Source: Defluviicoccus sp. (GTDB taxonomy: Bacteria > Pseudomonadota > Alphaproteobacteria > Rhodospirillales > Defluviicoccaceae). Taken from it: 8,218 nt of DNA. Position numbers and translations under genes: made by a program. The notes beneath the pieces were generated by a model that saw only the letters and a program-made list of their open reading frames with translations, ran no database searches and was not told where the DNA came from. The DNA lies in NCBI GenBank assembly GCA_013414705.1, contig CP058705.1, forward strand, positions 423,311-431,528, given 5' to 3'. Positions 1 through 6,189 of the stretch are shown in pieces; within the stretch, counting starts at the first letter, position 1, and every line of letters begins with the position of its first letter.

Positions 1-2
1 AA

Positions 3-604
3 AAGACCGGCCACGCGGTCGAGCAGGACCGTCCCGACGTCTTGAAGCAGCGCCGGGCCTGGTTCGACAGTCAGCTCGACCTCAATCCTGACCGGCTCGT
101 GTTCATCGACGAGACGTGGACCGCGACCAACATGGCACGCAGCCATGGCCGCTCCCCAGGGGCGAACGCCTGCGGATGGGCTTCCCGCACGGCCACCGCA
201 AGACCACGACGCTGGTCGCGGGGCTGCGGAAGAGCGGCATGGTCGCGCCCATGGTGCTCGACGGACCGATCAACGGCGAGTGGTTCGAAGTCTACGTGGC
301 CCAAGTCCTCGCGCCCGATCTGCGTCGCGGCGACATCGTCATCATGGACAACCTGTCGAGCCACAAGCGCGCATCGGTGCGCGAGTTGGTCGAGGCCGCC
401 GGCGCAACCCTGCTGTTCCTCCCGCCCTACAGCCCAGACTTCAATCCCATCGAAAAAGCCTTCGCCCGCCTCAAAGCCATGCTCCGCAAGGCCGCCGAGC
501 GAACCGTCCAGGGCCTCTGGGAGCTCATCGGCAAACTCCTCGACTTCTTCCAGCCCGCCGAATGCGCCAACTACTTCAGCTCGTGCGGCTATGACCCAGA
601 CTGA
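3..604 (+). pseudogene. IS630-family transposase, 5'-truncated by window edge and frameshifted
   Basis: A DDE transposase of the IS630/Tc1-mariner group, which cuts and pastes its own element at TA dinucleotides. The frame opening at base 3 reads KTGHAVEQDRPDVLKQRR and then FIDETWT, which carries the first catalytic Asp. The homology then moves to another frame from about 158 to the TGA at 602-604. That part holds MDNLSSHK (second Asp) and FNPIEKAFARLK (catalytic Glu). The break lies at CCCCAGGGG (154-162). Restoring one C gives the family-typical S-P-R-G-E-R, so the lesion is a single-base contraction. All three catalytic residues are otherwise present. The N-terminal helix-turn-helix half lies to the left of the window. 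Seen: motifs and frame change. Known: family assignment. Uncertain: whether the frameshift is real or a sequencing error. Confidence 0.88.
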
Positions 605-618
605 TCAGAATCCGCTCT
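605..618 (+). repeat. Probable right terminus of the IS630 element
   Basis: The bases just after the transposase stop read TCAGAATCCGCTCTA, ending in a TA dinucleotide at 617-618. IS630 elements insert at and duplicate TA, and their stop codon usually lies within a few dozen bases of the end. The matching left end is outside the window, so the inverted repeat cannot be verified here. Confidence 0.4.
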
Positions 619-798
619 AAAATTATACAGGTTGTCTGAGGTGCTTTTTTGTGCAGCGGCGGCTCATGGAATGGATCCGACCGGAAGGAACTCTGGCCTA
701 CTGGACGTCTCAAAGAACGGGTTTCTGAGGCGTCGAGGCGGTGATCGCAGACTCGGCGGCGGTCGTCGCGCGGTTCTGCGCAGGGGGCGTCGGTCATT
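619..798. other. Gene-free stretch of unknown origin
   Basis: No convincing coding sequence is seen on either strand. The open frames here and on to about 1044 are arginine-rich and look like shadow frames of GC-rich DNA. The start (AAAATTATACAGG) is AT-rich compared with what follows. It could be the eroded 5' part of the protease gene or the remains of another mobile element. I recognise neither. Confidence 0.4.
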
Positions 799-1425
799 TT
801 GCCGCTGGCCAACAGCGGTGCGAGCCTACAACACCGTTTCGACCGGTGTCTCCGGTTCTCTGAGCGTCGCCAGGGACGGCATCCCCGTCGCGGAGTGGAA
901 CCGCGAGGCGCCGAACGCTGCCGGCTGGCAGTGCGCCGGGCTGGTGCAGCGGGCGGCCTTGAGGCCGGCACGGGCGCGCACCCGCTGCCAGAACGGCTGC
1001 AGATCGGGCTAAGCCGTCCTCAACAGCACCGCATCCTCACAAGAATCCGCCACGGACGTCACTCCGTCCAGGCCGTCCTTGAAGGCCCCAACGGCAAACC
1101 CGTCAGCGTCTCCCTGATCCTCGACACCGGCGCAACCACCATCGCCCTTCCGGCCTCGATGATGGCCGCGCTCGGCTTCAGCGATAACAACCTCAGCCCC
1201 GGCCGAACCCGCACTGCCGGCGGCACCGTAAACGCCCGCTCAGGCCGCCTTGCCGCGGTCAGCATCGGCAGCGCCCGCGCCAAAGACGTCGAAATCATCT
1301 TCATCGACGACCGCACCTTCGGACGCTCCAGCAAGGGCCTCCTCGGCATGAGCTTCCTCAAACACTTCCAAATGACCGTCAGCAACGATCCCGCCCACAT
1401 CGTCCTCGTGCCAAAGCGCTCCTAG
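799..1425 (+). CDS. Retropepsin-like aspartic protease (clan AA), N-terminus uncertain
   Basis: The C-terminal 125 or so residues are a clear single-domain retropepsin-like fold. The catalytic DTG lies at 1123-1131 inside SLILDTGATTIALP. A flap-like segment follows, then LLGMSFLKHF (about 1339-1368), the second hallmark of the bacterial family often named TIGR02281. Such proteins are thought to act as homodimers, usually in the cell envelope, and their substrates are mostly unknown. No signal peptide or membrane helix is visible. The longest frame starts at TTG 799; GTG 931 is an alternative. Residues before about 1045 are Arg/Gly-rich and do not look like a known domain, so the true N-terminus may be lost. 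The TAG stop (1423-1425) lies in the CTAG where IS481 copy A inserted. The fold is fairly certain; the start and activity are not. Confidence 0.62.
   Translation: MPLANSGASLQHRFDRCLRFSERRQGRHPRRGVEPRGAERCRLAVRRAGAAGGLEAGTGAHPLPERLQIGLSRPQQHRILTRIRHGRHSVQAVLEGPNGKPVSVSLILDTGATTIALPASMMAALGFSDNNLSPGRTRTAGGTVNARSGRLAAVSIGSARAKDVEIIFIDDRTFGRSSKGLLGMSFLKHFQMTVSNDPAHIVLVPKRS
1422..1425. repeat. CTAG target-site copy, left of IS481 copy A
   Basis: This CTAG is repeated at 2444-2447 on the other side of the element. The outside bases are C on the left and G on the right, so an uninterrupted target would read CCTAGG. IS481 is known to favour CTAG targets. The tetranucleotide also contains the stop codon of the protease gene on the plus strand and of the transposase on the minus strand. 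Confidence 0.65.
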
Positions 1426-2386
1426 GTGTTCGATCCCGGCATTTGATGGATTGGGTCGAGTCTGAATCGTTCTGGCTCTGAAGTTCAGACGTTGCAGATG
1501 TATTCGTATGGGGTGAGGCGGCGCAGGGTCTTCAGTCTTCTGCCGAAGGTGTCGGCTGCGATGAAGTCGGCGAGGTGCGTTTCGAACTGGGCATGGTCGT
1601 CATCGTGGAAACGCTTGACGGTGGTCTCCTTGATGGTCCGGTTCAGTCTGTCCACCTGGCCATTGGTCCACGGATGTTTCACCTTCGTCAGGCGATGCTC
1701 GATGCGGTTTTCTTGGCATCGCCTGTCGACCATGTGCGTCATGTGGCATGCGGTTGGACCGTCTGCATAACGCGGCGGAAAGGTGAACGGGATGCCATTG
1801 TCGGTGAGCACGGTGTGGATCGTGTCGGGCACGGCCTCGATGAGGGCTGAGAGGAAGGCGGATGCGGACGTGCGCCCGGTTTTCCTTGCGACCTGCACGA
1901 AGACGAATTTGCTCGTGCGATCAATGGCAACGTAGAGATAAAGCTTACCCTCGGCAGTCTGCACTTCGGCACTATCGATGTGGAAATAGCCGAGGGATCG
2001 TTCTTGAATTTTTCTGTGCCGGCTTGTCTTCTGCGACATCGGGCAGTCGGCTGATGCCGTGGCGCTGCAGACACCGATGCAGCGACGAGCGCGTCAGATG
2101 CGGGATCGTCGGCTGAAGCGCAGACAGGCAATCGTCCAGCGGCAGCAGCGTGTGGCGGCGAAACGCGACAATAACCGCCTCATCTTCGATCGAAAGCACT
2201 GTCGAATGCGGCTCTTTCGGCCCCGTCTTCAGATCGGACGGTGATGTCCGCTTCTTCCACTTCGCGACAGTCTTGGGGTTGATCCCGTAGCGCTTCGACA
2301 GCGCCCTCAGGCTCTCTTGACTATATTTGTATCGCTCGACGCACCGCCTCTGCCGTGCGGGCGCACCCGTGCAGAACCTGTCCCAT
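1422..2386 (-). pseudogene. IS481-family transposase, copy A (frameshifts and nonsense codon)
   Basis: A DDE transposase with an N-terminal helix-turn-helix (SLRALSKRYGINPKTVAKWKKR) and an integrase-like core. ATG 2384-2386 (M-G-Q-V-L-H) follows a strong GGAGG. Core motifs include FHIDSAEVQTAEGKLYL with the first Asp, HTVLTDNGIPFTF with the second Asp, and KHPWTNGQVDRLNRT near the Glu region. Four lesions are visible. (a) An extra base near 2321-2330 compared with copy B. (b) A five-base A run at 2009-2013 where six are expected. (c) A three-base run at 1994-1996 where four would restore D-P-L-G-Y-F. (d) A TGA at 1485-1487 replacing the Trp codon that copy B keeps, removing about 20 C-terminal residues. 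The ancestral stop lies at 1422-1424. No active protein is expected. Confidence 0.88.
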
Positions 2387-2443
2387 AGGGCCTCCTTCCA
2401 CTCCCGTGAGAAGATCGCACCATCAAAGGCCGGGATCAAACAC
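1426..2443 (-). mobile_element. IS481-family element, copy A (1018 bp)
   Basis: The ends were set by comparison with copy B. The left end begins GTGTTCGATCCCGGCATTTG and the right end, read inward, begins GTGTTTGATCCCGGCCTTTG, so the left end has two mismatches. CTAG lies directly outside both ends (1422-1425 and 2444-2447). The left flank is the protease gene, but the right flank is the middle of an IS1380 transposase, so the present position is not a simple single insertion. Confidence 0.85.
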
Positions 2444-2447
2444 CTAG
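2444..2447. repeat. CTAG target-site copy, right of IS481 copy A
   Basis: Partner of the CTAG at 1422-1425. It may also belong to the neighbouring IS1380 gene, where cgc-cta-g would encode T-G-R-L within the family motif. Confidence 0.6.
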
Positions 2448-3007
2448 GCGGCCGGTCGCCGTATCGTAGACATGGATCGGCAGAAAGCAGCGCTCGTCGT
2501 AATGGGCGTTGAACAGGGAGAGTTGCTGGTGACCGTGGACGACGTCGCAGGTGTCGTCGATGTCGAGCGTCACCTCGGCGGGCGGCACCGGGTAGCTGAC
2601 GAGCCACAGATCGAGCAGGACCCGGCCGAGCCGGATCACGCTGCGCAGATCGGGCGCGTTCTCCCAGCGGGACATCGTCGGCTGCGAGCACAGGTTCCGT
2701 CCGCTGTCCGGCAGCCGGCCGCAGGCGAGCTTGAACGCCGGATCGAAGCGCAGGCATCCTCCCAGCCGCAGGCGATGGCGAAGATGCGGGCCCGCAGGAT
2801 GTCGGCGAGAGCGTGCACGGTCCGGCCGGGATCGCGGTGATCGGGGATGACTGCGGCGAGCTTGCCGGCGATACCCAGCCGCCGTTCAGCTTCGGCCAGC
2901 AACATCACTCCGCCGTCCGAGGTGATCCGGCCACCGTCGAATGCCGCGGTGACCTTCTTGCGCCCGACGGCTGGAAACGCAAACGGCAGGGACGTATCGT
3001 CGGTCAT
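2448..3007 (-). pseudogene. IS1380-family transposase, N-terminal half only, frameshifted
   Basis: Starts at ATG 3005-3007 (M-T-D-D-T-S-L-P-F-A-F). It shows the IS1380 opening KKVTAAFDGGRITSDGG and MLLAEAERRLGIAGKLAAVI, then HALADILRARIFAIACGWEDA. At about 2755-2765 the frame changes. The family consensus as I recall it has about five more residues between EDA and L-R-x-D-P, which suggests a deletion near 16 nt. The other frame continues with SRWENAPDLRSVIRLGRVL and LDIDDTCDVVHGHQQLSLFN, which holds the first catalytic Asp, up to YDTATGRL, where IS481 copy A begins. The second Asp, the Glu and the C-terminal half are absent from the whole window; the other IS1380 gene at 3891-5231 is a different element. 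The remnant cannot be functional. Confidence 0.87.
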
Positions 3008-3058
3008 GGCGGATGTGGCCGGCCCGGATGTCGTCGAAGGGTTGGCGTCAGCAACAAA

Positions 3059-3087
3059 ATCCTACCCCACATCAATCGCTTACGCTA
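3059..3087 (-). promoter_or_regulatory. Candidate IS1380 transposase promoter
   Basis: Minus-strand TAGCGT (3082-3087), 17 bp, then TAGGAT (3059-3064), about 52 nt upstream of the start codon. The same two hexamers with the same spacing occur upstream of the second, diverged IS1380 gene (5279-5307). That conservation is the main support, because the -35 hexamer is far from consensus. Confidence 0.42.
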
Positions 3088-3129
3088 CATCCGCCAGTTC
3101 GTTCCACGAGCCGTCGTGAATAAGACAGG

Positions 3130-3487
3130 TTAATAAGATTGCGCTCGCTGGGGGTAAAGCAAAGTCGCGTTCTTCTCGCAACTGATCCTCGCGGGAGAAC
3201 CACCGGGCGATCGCTGCTTGTATTTCAGGTTTTGCAAGATGTTGCACAGGCATCAGCTACTCGTTGTTCAACGACGCAACCGAGCGCTTGGCAGCAGCGA
3301 ACAACTTGTCCGCCTCGGCGAATACGGCGGATGCGGTGGGAAGGCAATTCAGTGCCTCCAGCCGGTCTGTAGACAAGAACCTCCATAGCTCAGTCTTGCC
3401 GATGATCGAGTGCAGAGTATGCGGGACGGCCACACGAAGATGATTGGGGCCGCCCTTCTTGTGCAGCCGGGGAACGCGCAGTTTCAG
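3130..3487 (-). pseudogene. Tyrosine recombinase/integrase N-terminal remnant, amber codon, disrupted by IS1380
   Basis: One minus-strand frame from about 3487 reads KLRVPRLHKKGGPNHLRVAV, then GKTELWRFLSTDRLEALN and FAEADKLFAAAK. This resembles the N-terminal SAM-like or DUF6538-type domain of phage and island tyrosine integrases (R-L-x-K-R-G-G... R-x-A-V-P... I-G-K-x-E-L-x-R-S-L). A TAG at 3257-3259 interrupts it. The same frame continues beyond in matching style (KPEIQAAIARWFSREDQL) to the IS1380 end at 3129. No ATG is present: CTG codons at 3485-3487 and 3479-3481 stand where M-K-L would be expected, so the start may be mutated. The catalytic R-H-R-Y domain is missing. It lies about 90 nt downstream of tRNA-Pro on the same strand, as expected for an element integrated there. 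The family call is inferred from motif spacing and was not checked by search. Confidence 0.62.
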
Positions 3488-3540
3488 CTCTCTTTGTAGA
3501 TGATTCTGTAGAAGAGAGGACAGAGTAAGGGGTTAAAATT

Positions 3541-3575
3541 GAATAAAAAATTAACGCTGTCAAAAACTTACAGCG
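3541..3575 (-). terminator. Rho-independent terminator of tRNA-Pro
   Basis: On the minus strand CGCTGT pairs perfectly with ACAGCG across a 9-nt loop (3555-3575), followed by TTAATTTTTTATTC (3541-3554). It begins 4 nt after the encoded CCA end of the tRNA, which suits tRNA transcription termination. The same bases contain TTGACA (3559-3564), so a -35-like reading exists too, but the hairpin and T-run explain the site better. Confidence 0.75.
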
Positions 3576-3578
3576 AAT

Positions 3579-3654
3579 TGGTCGGGAGACTGGATTCGAA
3601 CCAGCGACCCTCTGCTCCCAAAGCAGATGCGCTACCAGACTGCGCCACTCCCCG
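3579..3654 (-). tRNA. tRNA-Pro (anticodon TGG), one base missing in the acceptor stem
   Basis: Read on the minus strand: acceptor 5' strand CGGGGAG; D-arm stem GCGC/GCGC with loop AGTCTGGTA; anticodon stem TCTGC/GCAGA around TTTGGGA, so anticodon TGG (proline, CCR/CCN decoding); variable loop GGGTC; T-arm GCTGG TTCGAAT CCAGT with the G-T pair also found in other proline tRNAs; discriminator A and encoded CCA (3579-3581). The 3' acceptor strand is CTCCCG, six bases where seven (CTCCCCG) are needed. One of four G on the plus strand (3584-3586) is therefore missing, leaving only five clean pairs. This is either a damaged gene or a homopolymer error. A candidate promoter and a terminator flank it. 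Its 3' end is the probable attachment site for the integrase next door. Confidence 0.93.
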
Positions 3655-3679
3655 ATGGATGCGAACAAGACCGTGCGCA

Positions 3680-3708
3680 AAGGTAGGACCTTTACCGTTC
3701 CACCGCAA
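3680..3708 (-). promoter_or_regulatory. Candidate promoter of tRNA-Pro
   Basis: On the minus strand TTGCGG (3703-3708), 17 bp, then TACCTT (3680-3685), which places a start site about 20 nt before the tRNA 5' end at 3654. Spacing is ideal and the hexamers are moderate matches. No other gene is available to use it. Confidence 0.45.
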
Positions 3709-3759
3709 CCATCTGGCATCGCGTCCTAGCCGCCATTATGCACAGCGCTGATGCTCGCA

Positions 3760-3790
3760 CCTGACACCCGCGCAACCACTCTCTGTCAGG
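3760..3790. repeat. 7-bp inverted repeat between tRNA-Pro and IS1380
   Basis: CCTGACA (3760-3766) and TGTCAGG (3784-3790) are perfect inverted arms around 17 bases. No T-run follows on either strand. Its role is unknown; it may be near the undefined left end of the IS1380 element or part of the original chromosome. Confidence 0.35.
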
Positions 3791-3890
3791 TTGCATTTGG
3801 GCGTGGCGTCCCGCCGCCAGCCGACGGTATGTGGGGTGGGGCTGGTGGGTTCACGATGTGGGTGGCGTTCGGGACACTTCGCCCCATCGG

Positions 3891-5231
3891 TCAGGTGACC
3901 AAGCGTGGGATCCGGCCGAGGGCGAGGCGCAGGATGTCCTGGCACGGGGTGGCGGTGGGCAAGTGGACCTTGATCATGGTCTTCATCTCGATCACCCGCG
4001 CCGCCATCTTGATCAGCCGCAGGCGGAGAGTGTCGAACTGGGCGACACGCCAGACCGAGCGCTTTGGCATCAGCCCGCGCAGGCTCCACAGCAGCCAATA
4101 CGCCCCGGCATGGAGGAACAAGCGGAACTGGTTGGCGGTGGCCGCGTGGCAAGAGGTGCGGTCGGCGGCCAGGTGGGTCTTCCAAGACTTGATGTGGTTC
4201 TCGGCTTGTCCCCGCTGGCAGTAGATGCCCTGGTACAGGGAGCGGCCATCGCCGCCGGTCAGGTTGGTGACGATGAAGCGGGTGTCGGTGCCGTCTGGTC
4301 CTGCCTCGACGCGGGCGACGATGCGCTCGACCCTGCTCCAGCTTGCGGCGCCGTCGAGGAATTCCTTGAAGCGGCGGAGCTTGCCGCCGTCCGGGGTATC
4401 GTCGAACCGCTTCTGGGTGCTGGCTTCCAGGGCCAGGATATGGGCGCGGAGCGTCGGGGTCGGCGCCACGCCGAAGATGTAATCGACGCCTTCGCCCCGG
4501 CACCAGTCCAGGACCTCCGGCGCGCAGTAATGGCTGTCGGCTCGCAGCAGGACGGAGGTCCGGGGCCAGTTGGCGCGGATGGCGCGGAGCAGGCGGCGCA
4601 GAAAGGTGCAGATTTCCACGCCCTTGGGCCGCTTGGCAGGGCGCAGCACGGCGGTGACGAAGCGGCCTTCGCCGTCGAACACCACGATGGGCTGGAACCC
4701 GTATTCGTCATAATGGGCGTTGAACAGCCGAAGCTGCTGGCCGCCGTGGACGGCGTCGAAGGTGTCGTCGATGTCGAGCGTGATCCGCTTCAGCACCTGC
4801 CGGAACGAGGCGCAATAGAGATCGACCATGGCCCGGCCGATGCGCAGCAGCGCCCGCTTGCCCGGCAGGTTCTCCAGCCGCGAGATGGTCGATTGCGAAC
4901 ACAGCGCGCGGCCCGACGGCGCCTGATCCAGCGCCATCTTGAACACCGGATCGAGCCGCAAGCCGGTGGCATCGTTGCCGTCCTCGTATCCGGCGGCGAT
5001 CATCAGCAGCCGGAACCGGATGATCTCGGCCAGTCCATGGATGGTCTGCCCCGCCGCCCGTGGATCATCCAGGCAGGCGGCCAGTCGCGCCGCCACGCCA
5101 AGGCGGGCCTCGATCTCGCGCAGCGCCAGCACCCCGGCAGCCGAGGAAAGCTCGCCACCATCAAACCGGGCCACCACCGTCTTGCCGGAGACGGGTGACA
5201 GGCCGGGGAGCGCTATCCTCTGATCAACCAT
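3891..5231 (-). CDS. IS1380-family transposase, full length (446 aa)
   Basis: The only complete transposase in the window, with a length normal for the family. It starts at ATG 5229-5231 (M-V-D-Q-R-I-A-L-P-G-L), with GGAGG about 11 nt upstream. Order of motifs: KTVVARFDGGELSSAAGVLA near the N-terminus; RLENLPGKRALLRIGRAMVD; TLDIDDTFDAVHGGQQL with the first catalytic Asp; LLRADSHYCAPEVLDWCRG with the second; QAENHIKSWKTHLAADRTSC with the Glu. The C-terminal part is rich in Arg and Leu. It is clearly diverged from the IS1380 remnant at 2448-3007 but shares its upstream sequence. Element ends are not certain: an 8-bp match, TGGGGTGG near 3832 and CCACCCCA near 5323, is the best candidate but is weakly supported. 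It may still be able to transpose, and I see no missing key residue. Confidence 0.93.
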   Translation of the reverse strand: MVDQRIALPGLSPVSGKTVVARFDGGELSSAAGVLALREIEARLGVAARLAACLDDPRAAGQTIHGLAEIIRFRLLMIAAGYEDGNDATGLRLDPVFKMALDQAPSGRALCSQSTISRLENLPGKRALLRIGRAMVDLYCASFRQVLKRITLDIDDTFDAVHGGQQLRLFNAHYDEYGFQPIVVFDGEGRFVTAVLRPAKRPKGVEICTFLRRLLRAIRANWPRTSVLLRADSHYCAPEVLDWCRGEGVDYIFGVAPTPTLRAHILALEASTQKRFDDTPDGGKLRRFKEFLDGAASWSRVERIVARVEAGPDGTDTRFIVTNLTGGDGRSLYQGIYCQRGQAENHIKSWKTHLAADRTSCHAATANQFRLFLHAGAYWLLWSLRGLMPKRSVWRVAQFDTLRLRLIKMAARVIEMKTMIKVHLPTATPCQDILRLALGRIPRLVT

Positions 5232-5278
5232 GGCGGGTGCGGCCTCCAGAAACGGCAGGATCAGACTTCAGTAACAAT

Positions 5279-5307
5279 ATCCTAAATCCGTTCAACGGCT
5301 TACGCTA
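5279..5307 (-). promoter_or_regulatory. Candidate IS1380 transposase promoter (second element)
   Basis: Minus-strand TAGCGT (5302-5307), 17 bp, then TAGGAT (5279-5284), about 48 nt before the start codon. It has the same hexamers and spacing as at 3059-3087, although the spacer sequences differ. This suggests a promoter conserved within the family. Confidence 0.42.
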
Positions 5308-5358
5308 CACCGTCGCCGCGCTACCACCCCAGTAATCACCTCAACCCGCTCGTAACGC

Positions 5359-5976
5359 CTAGTGGATTGAATCTAACGTTTGATGCCCGCGTCTGACGGC
5401 GGCGATGATTTTGTCGGGGTCGGCGGTCCAGACGAAGGGCTTGGGGTCATCGTTGGTGTCGACGAGAAAGCGGTTGATGGCGGTCTGGAGCTCGACGAGC
5501 GATCGGAACACGCCGCGCTTCAAGCGGCGCTTTGTCAGCTTGGCGAAGAAGCCCTCGACGGCATTGAGCCACGACGCCGAGGTTGGCGTGTAGTGGAAGA
5601 CGAAGCGCGGATATCGGTCGAGCCAGGCCCTGACTTTCGGGTGCTTGTGGGTAGCGTAGTTGTCGAAGATGACGTGGACGATCTTGCCGACCGGCACCGC
5701 CGCCTCGATCGCGTTCAAGAACCGGATGAACTCCTGGTGCCGGTGGCGCTGCATGTAGCGGCCGATCACCTTGCCTTCGAGAACGTTCAGCGCGGCAAAC
5801 AGGGTCGTCGTGCCGTTGCGCTTGTAATCATGCGTCATCGTCCCACATCGGCCGGGCTTCAGTGGCAGGCCCGGCTGGGTGCGGTCGAGCGCCTGGATCT
5901 GGCTCTTCTCGTCCACTGAGAGCACGACGGCGTGGGCCGGCGGATCGACATAGAGGCCGACGATGTCGCGGAGCTT
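5359..5976 (-). pseudogene. IS630-family transposase, catalytic part, 5'-truncated by an IS256 end
   Basis: Homology begins at [16 protein letters not shown] and runs to the TAG at 5359-5361. All three catalytic residues are present: Asp in [11 protein letters not shown], Asp in [12 protein letters not shown], and Glu in [16 protein letters not shown]. The C-terminus [21 protein letters not shown] is the usual ending of one IS630 subgroup distinct from the copy at 3-604. About the first 100 residues (helix-turn-helix region) are missing. The open frame itself continues upstream to a GTG at 6184-6186, but codons before 5976 come from an IS256 end and are not IS630 sequence. The stop overlaps a TA (5360-5361) that is probably the element's target dinucleotide. 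It is therefore a fragment with an accidental N-terminal extension. Confidence 0.88.
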
Positions 5977-5986
5977 CGGGACGAAC

Positions 5987-6189
5987 GAGACTGTTAGAAT
6001 TTTCGTGCGTAGGCCGTTTTTACAATGCCGCGGTGAAGCGGTCTTCGAAGAGGATGGCGAGTTGGGTCTTGGCCATCGCCCATTCCCTGGGGGCATTTTC
6101 CACTCCTTGGCCGCCCGGTTCAACACCAGGAACAGGAGCTTCAGAGCCGCCTCGTCGGTGGGGAAATATCCTCTGGCACGAAACACCCG
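5987..6189 (-). pseudogene. IS256-family transposase C-terminus and element end, frameshifted
   Basis: The minus strand reads [20 protein letters not shown] and [11 protein letters not shown]. It then continues in another frame with [18 protein letters not shown] and A-A-L, stop at 6020-6022. This is the conserved end of IS256 (mutator-type) transposases, with the typical R-G-x-F-P-x-D-x-A-A and W-x-x-A-x-x-Q-x-A-I-L-x-E-x-R-F. The frame break lies in a five-base C run (6089-6093 as G on the plus strand); a sixth C restores P-P-R-E-W. Beyond the stop, CGCACGAAAATTCTAACAG ending at GAGACTG (5987 onward on the plus strand) looks like an IS256 terminal repeat. All catalytic residues are absent. 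At 6190 it abuts an IS1595 fragment. Confidence 0.8.

Larger units (their letters stand above)
2448..3129 (-). mobile_element. IS1380-family element remnant (5' half)
   Basis: It runs from the copy A junction to a probable terminal repeat. Read inward from 3129 the end is CCTGTCTTATTCACGACGG, which fits the CCTGT-type ends I associate with IS1380. The next four bases outside are TTAA (3130-3133), a plausible half of the 4-bp target duplication typical of the family. The other end is lost. Insertion here disrupted the integrase gene. Confidence 0.65.

Noticed and set aside
576..971. 131-codon minus-strand frame
   Set aside because: Low-complexity Arg/Pro/Ser composition and overlap with the IS630 end; no domain or RBS.
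2003..2016. Programmed -1 frameshift at the A run of the IS481 transposase
   Set aside because: CAG-AAA-AAT is not a proper X-XXY-YYZ heptamer, and one shift alone leads into a wrong frame; a second shift is needed a few codons later.
1972..2757. 261-codon minus-strand frame spanning IS481 and IS1380
   Set aside because: The upstream half is an out-of-frame reading of the IS1380 remnant; only the part inside copy A is true transposase sequence.
3537..3564. TTGACA-based promoter for the integrase
   Set aside because: The TTGACA lies in the stem of a clear terminator directly after tRNA-Pro, and no good -10 hexamer stands at 17 bp.
3736..4503. 255-codon minus-strand frame rich in Pro and Arg
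   Set aside because: It overlaps the IS1380 gene in another frame and has the Arg/Pro/His-rich composition of a GC-rich shadow.
3831..5198. 455-codon open frame on the plus strand
   Set aside because: It is the antisense shadow of the intact IS1380 transposase, which has catalytic motifs and an RBS. The plus-strand product has no recognisable domain.
3832..5330. Terminal inverted repeats of the intact IS1380 element
   Set aside because: TGGGGTGG and CCACCCCA match for only 8 bp, without a matching target duplication, so I did not list element boundaries.
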